Part shown: one piece after another, positions 23,991 through 35,049 of the stretch
Position numbering within the stretch: position 1 is the stretch's first letter
Layout of the letters: every line of letters starts with the position of its first letter
Assembly: GCF_004027225.2 (NCBI RefSeq)
Contig: NC_044301.2
Coordinates: 22,601,340-22,665,339, forward strand
DNA: 64,000 nt
Direction of reading: 5' to 3'
Source of the DNA: Strigops habroptila
Lineage: Eukaryota; Chordata; Aves; Psittaciformes; Psittacidae
Program-made: the position numbers and the translations under genes
The notes under the pieces: generated by a model
What the model saw: only the letters and a program-made list of their open reading frames with translations
What the model was told of the DNA's origin: nothing
Database searches by the model: none

Positions 23991-24270
23991 TTTTATAATC
24001 CTCTTCAGTCATTTATTTTCCAGGCTAAAGAGACTATCTACTTTTTCCTCACATGGAAAATATTCTTTGTATTTGATCATCCTTGTTGCTCTTCTCTGAA
24101 ACACTTCCAACTCTTTTTCTTGGGAGGCAGAACAGAGCTGCATATGGTAATCATAGGGCAGCTTCCACTGTGGATCTGTTCAGTGGCATAACTGTGATCT
24201 GCTCCCCATTATTTTCCTAATGATTCTTAACAGTCAGTTTGCCTTTTGTGCTGTTCCTGGGCACTGAGCA
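23991..24270 (-). repeat. Ancient CR1 fragment
   Basis: Diverged reverse-complement CR1-like text (GATCATCCTTGTTGCTCTTC, CACTTCCAACTC and GCATATGGTAATCATAGGGC blocks). No frame remains. Confidence 0.5.
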
Positions 24271-24780
24271 AACATTTCCATAGAACCATCTCTCCATCTC
24301 CATCTGGCTTTATCTAGTCCAGCCCCAAACCCTCACTCCTAAGGAGGGAACAGAGCTACAGCAGCTGGGACTGCAAGGGAAATCTTGTAAGAAAGTGCAA
24401 ATGCCCCAGAACTTCAGCAGGATTGAGACCACCTGGCTGTGCCTCACACCTTCACCATGGGGGCAGCTGCTAAACATCTGAAAAACAAGAAATACTGAGT
24501 TAAGATGATCCTCACAACACTGCAGCCCTGTCCTCTTGCAGGCATGTCTACCATTGAGCACCAGCCCTGCCTGAAGCTGCTAACAGTGTGGGAAGAGCTC
24601 AGGAGCCTGCTCCTTGCTGAAGCAAAACTCAGGGTCTGGCCCAGCAGAACCACTAGGAACAGCCCATGTCTTCTCTGCACTCAGAGCATCCCTAAACAAA
24701 ATACCCACGCCCAAGAAACACAGTCACCCTTTCAACCTTGTTGCAAAGATTCTTTCCAAGATCCCCCTTCCTTACCACAG
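24271..24780. other. Host sequence, no gene recognised
   Basis: Nothing recognised. Confidence 0.4.
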
Positions 24781-24849
24781 TGGAAGAAGAGGAGGAGTGA
24801 GTGAGCAGCTGCGTGGTTCTGAGTTACCAGCTGGGCTTAAACCATGACA
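24781..24849 (+). repeat. ERVL LTR 3'-end fragment
   Basis: About 70 bases matching only the last part of the 566-bp LTR (GAGTGAGCAGCTGCGTGG to TTAAACCATGACA). The rest of the LTR is missing, so it is a deletion remnant. Confidence 0.75.
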
Positions 24850-26079
24850 CCACAGCAAGCACAAAAGCTGTTGCCATACAGGCCACAGGACTGGCACAGG
24901 GATAAGACATGTTCTCTTAGTCCTTCTTTGCATTTTCTTCCTGTAGATTCAGAGTGAGCAGGCAGGGATCATGCAGTCTGACCTTCTGTACCTGCAGTCA
25001 AGAAAATTTTGCCATGTTATTACTGAACTCAGTAACTTGTTTGGCAAAAGCAGCTTTGGCAGGATGCTCAGCGGGACTTGAAGACATCAAGAGATGGCAA
25101 ATGCTCTGCTTCCTCCCTTGGCAGTCAGTCCCTTTGCATCATGCTTACTGTTTTGATTTTTTTTCCCCCTCTGATTATTGCTGTGCCAGTGGAGCTAACG
25201 AAGCTTTCTATGCTTTATCTTTTCTGTATCTTAGAATATTCCTTCCTTTTTGGCCACAGACTTAAGGTTTCCATAAGGAAAAGAAGAACGTAAGGATCCT
25301 CTCCTTCTGCCTCTATTTCTGCATTCCCATGCCCACCCACCCCATTGAGGTTCTCCCTGTAGTCCCCACCACAAGAGTCTTTCCACTTACCCAGCTCCCT
25401 CTGGTTTCTGTCTCCCCATGTTTCCTGCCTCCATGTTTTCCCCTTTTCCCACCTGCTGTTGCACAGCACTAGTTTGGGAGGAGACCCCCTGAGTGATGCC
25501 AATGTAGCTGTCTGGGTGCACCATCCATCTCCCGGCAGCTTAGTGGCTGTAACTGAAAGAACAGTGACAAAACATGAGCAGCAATGCTTTTCCTTTGCTC
25601 GCTCCTTCTTCCAGCAGGATCTCTGCTTTATGCTGATTTCTAGCTCATGGTTCCTTACAGAAACAGGTGAGAGCTCATACACAGCTTACGTACGTCCTTA
25701 ACCTTCAGAAAAGAAACCAAGAGGCAGCTTGCAGTAGCAGTGGTAGTGATGGTTGCCATGATGGAGTAAACACAGGACAGCACCGAGCAAGGAATTTGCC
25801 AGCACATGGGGCTGGGCAGGAGGCAGCTGCAGCAAGCTAGCACCCTTCAGAGTTGCTCCAATGCCTCTATGTGCATTCCTCTTATGCCAGTCAGAGGCGC
25901 TGAACACCCCACCAGATACAGCCAGGGCTGGAAGGCAGGGGAAACATAGCCTCCATGCTCCCAGTGACCAGGGATTCTCTGGCTCAGCAGCACTGTGCAG
26001 GGAGGAGCCAAGGGACATGGTGCTTGAGCAATGGGGCTGTCAAGGGCTGGCTTCTGCATGACCAGGCTCGGTGGCCACC
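24850..26079. other. Host sequence, no gene recognised
   Basis: No domain-bearing ORF. The 155-codon minus ORF at 25215-25682 has no recognisable features. Confidence 0.4.
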
Positions 26080-26645
26080 TGTCGTGGTTTAAGCCTGGCT
26101 GGTAATTCGGAACCATGCAGCCGCTTGCTCACTCCCCACCTTCTTCCTCCCCCCACTCCCAGAGAGATGGGGAGGAGAATCAAAAGAATGTAACTCCAAC
26201 GGGTTGAGATAAGAACAGTCCAGTAACTAAGGTATAATACAACACCACTACTGCTACCACCAATAATAATAATGATAAGGGAAATAACAAGGGGAGAGGA
26301 TACAATTGCTCACCGCTGCCGACTGATACCCAGCCCGACCCGAGCAGCAATCTGGGCCTTCTGGGTGACTCCCCCCAGTTTATATACTGGGCATGATGTG
26401 CTGTGGTATGGAATACCCCTTTGGCCAGTTTGGGTCAGTTGTACTGTCTCTGCTTCCTCTCAGCTTCCCCTTCTCCCTGGCAGAGCATGAGACTGAGAAA
26501 GTCCTTGGTCGGAAGAAACATTACTTCACAACAACTAAAACCATCGGTGTTATCAGCGTTGTTCCCAGTATAAAAATGAAAAACACAGCACTGCACCAGC
26601 TACTAAGAAGGAGAAAAAATGACTGCTGTAGCTGAATCCAGGACA
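26080..26645 (-). repeat. ERVL-2 3' LTR (566 bp)
   Basis: Full-length family member. It is immediately followed by GTATACACCCCTTATTCC, which is the reverse complement of the sequence preceding the ERVL-1 3' LTR. It is therefore a proviral LTR and not a solo LTR. Confidence 0.9.
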
Positions 26646-26730
26646 GTATACACCCCTTATTCCATACCATTCACGTCATGCTCAGATCCCCCATTTTTCA
26701 ATATACCATCGCTTTTGTCTCATATATACA

Positions 26731-27281
26731 ATCATAGAATAGTTAGGGTTGGAAAGGACCTTAAGATCATCTAGTTCCAACCCCCTGACATGGGCAGGGA
26801 CACCTCACACTAAACCATGTGGCCCAAGGCTCTGTTCAACCTGGCCTTGAACACCGCCAGGGATGGAGCATTCACAACTTCCTTGGGCAACCCATTCCAG
26901 TGCCTCACCACCCTCACTATAAAGAACTTCTTCCTTCTATCTAATCTAAACCTCTCCTGTTTAAGTTTGAAGCCATTACCCCTTGTCCTACCACTACAGT
27001 CCCTAAGGAAGAGACCCTCCCCAGCATCCTTATAGGCCCCCTTCAGATACTGGAAGGCTGCTATGAGGTCTCCATGCAGCCTTCTCTTCTCCAGGCTGAA
27101 CAGCCCCAACTTTCTCAGCCTGTCTTCATACGGGAGGTGCTCTAGCCCTCTTATCATCCTCGTGGCCCTCCTCTGGACTTGCTCCAACAGCTCCATGTCC
27201 TTCTTATGTTGAGGACACCAGAACTGTACACAGTACTCCAAGTGAGGTCACACAAGAGCAGAGTAGAGGGGCAGGATCACC
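26731..27281 (-). mobile_element. CR1 LINE copy 3, inserted in ERVL-2
   Basis: 5'-truncated CR1 (minus ORF 26810-27241 encoding the RT C-terminus). It lies in the AT/GT microsatellite of the ERVL-2 3' non-coding region: TCATATATAC on one side and CACACCCACACAC on the other match the reverse complement of 4625-4670 in ERVL-1. Confidence 0.9.
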
Positions 27282-28533
27282 CCCACACCCACACACAAAG
27301 AGAGAGATATCATTCCTTAGTCCATGGACCAATCCCTATAAAGTTGCTGAATTCATCCAGTCCATGATGTCAGGCTCCATCTCTTTTAACAGTCTTTCAG
27401 GGCAGGAGGGACGGTGTGTAGTGTTGGGCTGTTGCCTGCTGATGACACTGCCGAACTCATCTGGTCACTGCTGAGCTCGTCTGGTTTCATCAAAATTCAT
27501 TCTTTGTTGGGGTGATGATTGGAGGGAAGTCAGGGTCAGTTGCTGGTGACCTGAAGATATCTAGCTGGTGGGCTATAAAAGTGTTATAGAGCAGGCAACA
27601 GCATACAATTGAGTTCATTGGCTGTTTTCCCCCAAAATTAAATCCCCTTGAGGTACACATCGGACTTCCCCATCTTCCCGCATTACCCACCAAGTATATC
27701 CAAGTCCCTGAGCAAAAGCAACCCCACGAGTGGGTTTGCCTTTACCTGAAGCAGGAATAACCCAGACTGTCTTCCCCAACAAATTCTTCATGGGGACCAC
27801 AGGGACTTTATCCCCCTCTACAGTAAGTAAAAGTTCTGATTGAGCTGGGCCAGCCCTGTTGGCAGATCCCCTACTGTTGACCAACCAGGTGGCTTTTGGT
27901 AAATGTGTATCCCAGTGTTTGAAAATCCCACCACCCATTGCTCTCAGTGTACTTTTTAAAAGCCCATTGTACCATTGGATTTTCCCAGAGGCTGGTGCAT
28001 GGTAGGGGATGTGATATACCCACTCAATGCCATGCTCTTTGGCCCAAGTGTCTATAAGGTTGTTCCGGAAATGAGTCCCATTGTCTGACTCGATTCTCTC
28101 TGGGGTGCCGTGTTGCCACAAGACTTGTTTCTCAAGGCCCAGGATAGTGTTCCGGGCAGTGGCGTGGGACACAGCGTATGTTTCCAGCCAGCCGGTGGTT
28201 GCTTCCACCATGGTAAGCACATGGCGCTTGCCTTGGCGGGTTGGTGGGAGTGTAATATAGTCAATCTGCCAGGCCTCCCCATATTTGTACTTCAGCCATC
28301 ATCCTCCATGCTAGAGAGGCTTTAACTGCTTGGCTTGCTTAATTGCAGCACATGTTTCACATTCATGAATAACCTGGGCAATAGTGTCCATCGTTAAGTC
28401 CACCCCTCAATCACGAGCCCATCTATATGTTCCATCTCTGCCTTGATGGCCTGAGGTGTCATGGGCCCACTGGGCTAAAAATAATTCACCCTTATGTTGC
28501 CAATCTAAGTCCATCTGAGCCACTTCAATCTTA
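27282..28533 (-). pseudogene. ERVL-2 integrase (core and C-terminus) and 3' non-coding region
   Basis: Minus frame 27615-28220 is a long open integrase segment. It contains ESDNGTHF (about 28,070-28,095), the HIPYHAPASGKIQWYNG block (about 27,965-28,015) and a C-terminal domain with KTVWVIPASGKGKP. The DD35E glutamate is CAA on the minus strand (27,975-27,977), the same Gln as in ERVL-1, with exactly 35 residues after the DNG aspartate. QIDY and the zinc-binding cysteines lie upstream (28,250-28,370) across frameshifts. No stop interrupts the 201-codon part, so this copy is better preserved than ERVL-1. Confidence 0.9.
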
Positions 28534-28538
28534 GCAGC

Positions 28539-29827
28539 TGAGACAAGGAAGTACCAAATGAAATATAATCCTTTGCAAACAAGAAAATTCAGTTCTAAGT
28601 AATGTTAAGCTTGGTGGCTTTGTACGTAACAACAAAACTTTCCAAACCTAAAAAGCCCAACCAAAAGAACATAATAAGGATCCTTGTATAAGACAAATCA
28701 TTGTAGCTGACATAGTTTTAGAACCTTATGACCTTCATATAAAATTTATTGTAAGCAAAATAAGGACTGTAGATAAAGAGTGTCTGAAACTAGCAGATGT
28801 TCAGGATGTGCTGTAGCTAACATATCAGTTAATTGATAAGTAGAAGGACGAGAAAAAATCACTCACTTATGTCAGCAGTGTTACCGAACTCATTAAACTG
28901 GCTTAAGCACTTATCTACTGCGCAGACCTCAAAGACTATCAGAACAATAATTCAAGGAAAAGATAAGGTGATGAAGAAATGACCACCAAAGGTCCCAAAG
29001 ACCACTACCATAATAAAGAGCGCATGCAGGAAGAATGTTCTAGGAATGTGATGTCATGTATAAACAACTTCATGAATATGTATATAATATAATGAATACG
29101 TGTCCTGGGTTCAGCTACAGCAGTCATTTTTCTCCTTCTTAGTCGCTGGTGCAGTGCTGTGTTTTTTAACTTTCAGCCTGGGAACAACGCTGATAACACT
29201 GATGTTTTTAGTTGTTGCTAAGGAACGTTTACTCCGACCAAGTACTTTCTCAGTCTCATGCTTTGCCAGGGAGGAGGGGAAGCCGGAAGGAGGCAGAGAC
29301 AGGACACCTGACCCAAACTAGCCAAAGGGGTATTCCATACCACAGCACGTCATGCCCAGTATATAAACTGAGGGGAGTCACCCGGAAGGCCCAGATTGCT
29401 GCTTGGGTCTGGCTGGGTATCAGTCGGCAGGTGGTGAGCAATTGTATCCTCTCCCCTTGTTATTTCCCTTATCGTTATTATCATTGGTGGTAGCAGTAGT
29501 GGGTTTGTATTATACCTTAGTTACTGGACTGCTCTTATCTCAACCCGTGGGAGTTACATTCTTCCGATTCTCCTCCCCATCCCTCCGGGAGCAGGGGGAG
29601 GAAGAAGGGGGGGGAGTGAGCGAGCGGCTGCGTGGTTCCGAGTTACTGGCTGGGCTCAAACCACGACAATATGTATGACTAATGACAATATAATCACGGT
29701 TTGATTCATGCTCAGACAAAATACGCTAGGAGGAGCTATCGCCCGTGTTCTCCGGCGCTGCAATAAAGAATACCTGCTTGTCATCTTAAAACTTTGTTGA
29801 TGAGTTCCTGACGAGTTCTATGAATCA
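28539..29827 (+). mobile_element. Gamma-type solo LTR (family C) containing a nested ERVL solo LTR
   Basis: Begins TGAGACAAGGAAGTACC and ends CTATGAATCA, with perfect GCAGC duplications (28534-28538 and 29828-29832) in the ERVL-2 RNase H/integrase region. It carries AATAAAGAATACCTGC near 29,761. The same LTR family forms the 3' LTR of gERV-2 (59,338-59,852) and the LTR at 46,993-47,376. Removing the nested LTR and its duplication leaves about 716 bases. Confidence 0.9.
29101..29668 (+). mobile_element. Solo ERVL LTR nested in the family C LTR
   Basis: Full 568-bp LTR, TGTCCTGGGTTC to ACCACGACA, flanked by ATACG and ATATG (29096-29100 and 29669-29673). The empty site is visible in gERV-2's LTR (reverse complement of about 59,490-59,510), where the flanks join with a single ATATG. 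This establishes the duplication. Confidence 0.95.
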
Positions 29828-29832
29828 GCAGC

Positions 29833-30349
29833 TTTATCCGCATGCTGGTTTTTCTGGTGTTCCTCAGTGGCCCGACTCTTGGGTACATGAGCATCTACGT
29901 GGCGTACCTTCACCGCCAGGTTCTGCACCTGGGCAGCCATATCTTGCCACAGTGCAGCAGCCCAGATGGGTTTACTTCTGCATTGCCAGTTGCTCTGCTT
30001 CCATTGCTGCAAACACCCCCACAGGGCATTTGCCACCATCCATGAGTCAGTAGAGAGATAAAGTACTGGCCATTTTTCTCGTTCAGCAATGTCCAAGGCC
30101 AGCTGGACAGCTTTCACCTCTGCAAACTGACTCTATTCACCCTCTCCTTCAGCAGTTTCTGAAACTTGTCCCAGGGGACTCCACACAGCTGCCTTCCATC
30201 TCTGATGCTTTCCCACAATATGGCAGGACCCATCAGTAAACAAGGCATATTGCTTTTCACTCTCTGCCAGTTCATTATGTGGTGAGGCCTCTTCAGCACG
30301 CATCACCTCCTGTTCTGGTGACATCCCAAAATCTTTCCCTCTGGCCAGT
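29833..30349 (-). pseudogene. ERVL-2 RNase H
   Basis: Minus-strand frames 29818-30117 and 30133-30414 carry FTDGS (about 30,222-30,236), the LALDIAEREKWPVLYLSTDSW block and the VDAHVPKSRATEEH tail, matching ERVL-1. A frame break lies near 30,117-30,133. The 5' part is cut by the family B LTR at 30,350. The domain would degrade the RNA strand during reverse transcription. Confidence 0.85.
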
Positions 30350-31515
30350 TGTGGGATAATTACTGAATATGATTTAGAAATTAAACTTATATTTAAAAAT
30401 GTAGCATTGCTCACACATAAAGGAAAAACGGACTTTCAGGGTAAGATGCAGCTGCACGTGGTATGCCAGGAATTCACTCCACAGAGGTTCCCGTGGCAAC
30501 ATTGCTTGACGGAGGATGGAGCAGAGTGGAGATTCTGCGGCCAAACTCTGTCCCAACACCAGCAGAGATGGGAACTAGGTGGTACTTAAAACTGATAAGC
30601 TGCATACTTGCTGCCCTGAGCCAACGGCCTGTCATCTTTTGACAAAATGCTGTCCTTTGTGTGAACTTTGCTTCATTATAATGCATTTTAATACGAAAAC
30701 ACACCTCCACCTCCAATGCTACCCACCTCCAAAGTGAGACCACCCCTCTTTGAGCATGCTCTTTGAATTTTTTGTGGCATATACCTTTAAAAGCGAAGCG
30801 AGGAAAATTTACACCAATAACAATAAAGGTATGTATGACTAGAGTCACTCAAGCTCCACCTTGAAAGCGAAAAATACTATAAAAATGACCCAAAAAGTGG
30901 GGGGCTTTAGGGAAGACATCATCGTGGATGAGTTGAGGAAGACCCCATCAGCTGACTACTCTCGACTCCTGGGACCGGTCGACGGGCTGGACCTTTCTTC
31001 CCCCCCATAGGGATGCCTTTGGGTAAGACTTGCACTGTATCCAGTGCTTCCCCGGGAAAATTAGGAATCTCTATATAGAGTTACTTTTTACTTTTATACT
31101 TTAAAGCCAGGCTGTATTATTCATAACTTTGTCGCGTGGTTGTATACCTTATTATTTGCACGTGCTTTTGCAGACAGTGTATTTATCACCAGCAATCCAC
31201 AAGAACCTGTATCTGTTGCGTTAATAAACTGCACTGTTTAAGTAGCTAATTGTAAATCTCTCATTGAACGCAACCAGCTCCCTCAGTGTGGCCGTGCTAG
31301 TTTGTGAGCACGATTAGACTGAAAGTGCAGTGCACTATTAGTGCATCCGGAATCGTGATTATTCAATATATTGAATGTGACCGGACTGATAGTGGCAAAT
31401 TGGGCATCACTCAGAATCTAAGCCTAGCCGCACCCAGCCCCTCTAATATCTGAGGACCAGCTGGAAAGCAAGGGAGTTTATTTTCTGCCAAATTATTTTA
31501 CCCTTTCACGCAACA
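30350..31515 (+). mobile_element. Solo LTR, family B copy 2 (1.17 kb)
   Basis: TGTGGGATAATT to CTTTCACGCAACA, flanked by perfect CCAGT duplications (30345-30349 and 31516-31520). TATAAAA (about 30,880) and AATAAA (about 31,222) set the orientation. Nearly identical to copy 1 (2967-4135), implying recent activity of this family. It is antisense to its ERVL host, as is copy 1. Confidence 0.9.
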
Positions 31516-31520
31516 CCAGT

Positions 31521-32925
31521 CCATGATGACTTCTAGAATTCCTGGACGACTGGGATTTCATATTCGAGCTCATTGTGTAATTAGTGCAGCCCACTTACTC
31601 CATGTAGCATCGGTTGCATGATGTGTAGAGGAGACCCTGCCTTTGAACATCCAGCCCAGCACAGGCAACCGGGGTGCCAGGAGGAGCTGTGCTTCAGTGC
31701 CAATCACTTCTGAAGCAGCTCGAACCCCTTCATAGGCTGCCAGTATCTCTTTTTCAGTGGGAGTGTAGCTGGCCTCGGATCCTTTATATCCCCGACTCCA
31801 AAAGCCAAGGGGTCGACCTCGAGTCTCCCCTGGAGCTTTCTGCCAGAGGCTCCAGGTAGGACCATTCTCCCCAGCTGCGGTGTAGAGCACATTTTTCACA
31901 TCTGGCCTGATCCAGACTGGTCCAAGGGCTACTCCATGAACTATTTCTTGTTTCATTTTTTCAAAGGCTTGTTGTTGCTCAGGGCCCCATTTGAAATCAT
32001 TCTTCTTCTGGGTCATGTGATAGACAGGACTTACAATCAGACTGTAATTTGGGATGTGCATTCCCCAGAACCCCACAACACCTAAGAAAGCTTGTGTTTC
32101 TTTCTTGGTAGTTGGTGGAGACATTGCTGTTATCTTGTTGATCACGTCTGTGGGGATCTGGCAACCTCCATCTTACCATTTTATTCCCAAAAATTATATC
32201 TCCTGTGTAGGTCCCTTGACCTTATTCCGTTTTATGGCAAAATTGGCCTTCAGCAGGATTTGGATTATCTTCCTCCCTTTCTCAAAAACTTCTTCTGCTG
32301 TATCGTCCCACACGATTATGTCATCAAAGTATTGCAGGTGTTCTGGAGCTTGCCCCTGTTCCAGTGCAGTCTGGATCAATCCATGGCAGATGGTAGGGCT
32401 GTGTTTCCACCCCTGGGGCAGTCAGTTCCAAGTGTACTGGACGCCCCTCCAAGTGAAAGCAAACTGTGGCCTGCATTCTGCTGCCAAAGGGATTGAGAAA
32501 AATGCATTGGCAATATCAATTGTGGCATCCCACTTGGCTGCCTTTGACTCCAGTTCATATTGAAGTTCTAGCATGTCCAGTACGGCAGTACTCAATGGTG
32601 GTGTGACTTCATTCAGGCCACGATAGTCTACTGTTAGTCTCCACTCTCCATTAGACTTTTGCACTGGCCATATAGGGCTATTAAAGGGTGAGCGGGTCCT
32701 GCTGATCACTCCTTGGCTCTCCAGTCTATGGATCAGCTTATGGATGGGAATCAGAGAGCCTTGGTTGGTGCGATATTGCTGCCAGTGCACTGTTGTGGTT
32801 GCAATTGGCACTTGTTGTTCTTTGACCTTCAGCAACCCCACAACAGAAGGATCCTCTGAGAGACCAGGCAAGGCGGACAGCTGCTTAATTTCCTCTGTCT
32901 CCAAGGCAGAGATACCAAAAGCCAA
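31521..32925 (-). pseudogene. ERVL-2 reverse transcriptase
   Basis: Minus-strand frames at 32422-32925, 32194-32379 and 31570-32145. In order they carry the fingers (WPVQKSNGEWRLTVDYRGLN), the catalytic DIANAFFSIPL aspartate, QYFDDIIVW (the YXDD-type catalytic pair, about 32,305-32,330), and thumb/connection sequence. Breaks include a stop at about 32,421 and a stop near 32,192. The domain order and an RT followed by RNase H and integrase are standard for ERVL pol. Confidence 0.9.
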
Positions 32926-33259
32926 TCAGTACCCTTTTGGGTCTTTGAAGTACCCACTCCTGAGATAGTCTATGCCAAGAATGCATGGAGCCCCTGGACC
33001 AGTCACAATGGGGTACATTGGCCACTCCTTCCCAGTCAGGCTGATTTCAGCTTCCAGTACAGTCATCTCTTCGGATCCTCCTGTCACTCCAAAAATATAA
33101 ATGGGTTCCACCCCTTGATACTTTGATGGCATCAGGGTACACTGTGCACTGGTATCTACTAGAGCCTTATACTTCTGTGGGACTGATGTGCCAGGTCATC
33201 TGATCCACAGTGCAGTAAACCCGATTGTCCCTCTCCACCTGGCTGGAGGCAGGGCCCCT
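32926..33259 (-). pseudogene. ERVL-2 protease with DTS in place of DTG
   Basis: The frame around 33,120-33,180 reads ALVDTSAQCTLMPSKYQG. The catalytic triplet DTS is encoded at 33,148-33,156 (minus). ERVL-3 has DTG at the homologous place (58,946-58,954). Retroviral aspartic proteases need Asp-Thr/Ser-Gly, so the Gly-to-Ser change probably lowers or abolishes activity. Downstream, GPGAPCILGIDYL matches the C-terminal protease block. Confidence 0.75.
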
Positions 33260-34980
33260 CTAACAGTGATCACAAGATTCTCCACTTAGGTCTTGTAGAA
33301 AGGGATTAGTATTCCTTATCACAGGAGCTGGAGTAAAATCAGCTCTTCCACTCCATCTGGGAAACTGCTCACCAGAGACTGGAGCAGCAACTTTCTTGGG
33401 AGGATCATCCTTGACCATTGTTCTCCTCTTCAATTCACATACCCATTGCTCCAGAACTGAGGTAGGTTTTCCGTCCCACTTTCTCATGTCTTCCCTGTAA
33501 TCCTGCAGGTAAAACCATAGGGTGGCCCGTGGCGTGTACCTCCTATATTTTCTCTCTCGAGCAGTAGGGCTCCTTCTGTTAATAGTTGAGACATGGGTTG
33601 GTACACTTGGGGAGATGGATAGATCGCATAAATCATCTCTCAATTGTTTAACTCCTGGGACAGGAGTTTTTCCACAGCTGAAATGATGGAAGGGGTGAGA
33701 TAGATTGTCTTCAAACTTCTGGAGCTGATGACTCACTTCATCCACTATTGGTGCTGCTGCCTCACTCCAGGTCATTGATGACAATGAGTGGGCATATGAT
33801 GATGGTGCACTCCGTGTAAGTTTCCGCCACATGGGTCGTGTACATTCGTCTTTATCTGGATCTACAGATGCATTCCTGGCATCCGGCCTATGATAGATCA
33901 TCTCTAGAATGGCTGATTCCCTCAGGGACTGGATGCCTCTCTCTATCGTGGCCCAGTTGTCTGAGCGACTCATAACATCTTCCTTGTAGGGAAACCTTTC
34001 CTTCACAGCTGCCAAGAGCCGCCTCCAAAGACTGAGGGCTTTCTTCTCTTTTGCAATCGCTTTGTCAATTCCTCCTTCCTAGCAAGTGATCCCAGCTGCT
34101 TGGCTTCCCTACCTTCTAGCTCGTGACTGTTGGCTCCATTGTCCCAGCATCAGGGCAACCAGGTGACGATATGCTCCCCTGGAAGATGGGTGAAATCTTT
34201 TTGCATATTCTGCAGTTCGGTCAAGGTCCGGGGTCGAGAAGTCGCCTCTTCTTCTCCCTCTGATTCACGTAGTAATAACTCTTGTTCAGATGTTATCCCC
34301 TGTAGTAAGTGCATTGGGTCTTCATCTTTCTTTGCTGCACGGGTTGCTCTTTGTGCCTCTTGTTTGTTTTTCCCCTTGCTTACGGGGCAACCGATATTGT
34401 CATGAATTGGGTATTAGGTTTAGCTGCAATGTCTGTCACGGGGGTTGGAGTGGCTGCAATGTCTGCCACTAGGATTGGAGTGGCTGCAGTGTCTGTTGTC
34501 AGGGTTGATTCAGCTGTTGTGCTTGGGGGCTGAGTAACACCAACAGCTGCATTGTCTGTTGCTGTTGGGGTTTGAGTAGCTGCTGTACTTGTTGCTGGGG
34601 TTTGTGTAGCTGCTGTACTTGGAGTAGCTGCATTGTCTGTTGTGGTCAGGGTTTGAGAAACTGCTGTGATTGTCACTGGGGTTGGTGTAGCTGCTGTGCT
34701 TGGAGTTGGCGTAGCTGCATTGTCTGTTGCTTTGCCATCAGATCCAGAGACACTTTTTTCCCTTTGAAGGTGCTGGATACCGTTCAGAAGGGCTCTGTAG
34801 GCATAGGCCAAGCCCCAGCACGTTGCCATGATTTGTCCCTCTCTGGTATAACCAGGATGACAGCACACCTCGTTTAGGTGTTTTACGAGTTTTTCTGGAT
34901 GTTGCACTTGTTCAGTAGTGAAGTTCCAAAGCACTGGAGGGGACCACTGGCCTAGATACTTGCCCATACTATCCCACACA
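33260..34980 (-). pseudogene. ERVL-2 gag
   Basis: Minus frames 33260-34015 (251 codons) and 34380-34979 (199 codons) represent Gag. The downstream part has an arginine-rich segment, TLWFYLQDYREDMRKWDGKP, and a single CDHC-type cysteine pair at its end. The upstream part starts with a Trp-rich segment and has a Thr/Ala/Pro-rich degenerate repeat (34,410-34,735). The frame is broken between 34,015 and 34,380. The ERVL-3 segment at 59,122-59,337 matches the downstream part. Assignment as Gag is by position and conservation between copies. Confidence 0.7.
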
Positions 34981-35049
34981 CCCTGCCACTCATGACTCTC
35001 CAGCCTCAGGGAAAATCTCTTGGTGGTCCTCCTATATCGTCGTCTAACC

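Noticed and set aside
25215..25682. 155-codon minus ORF
   Set aside because: No recognisable motif or gene context; compatible with chance.
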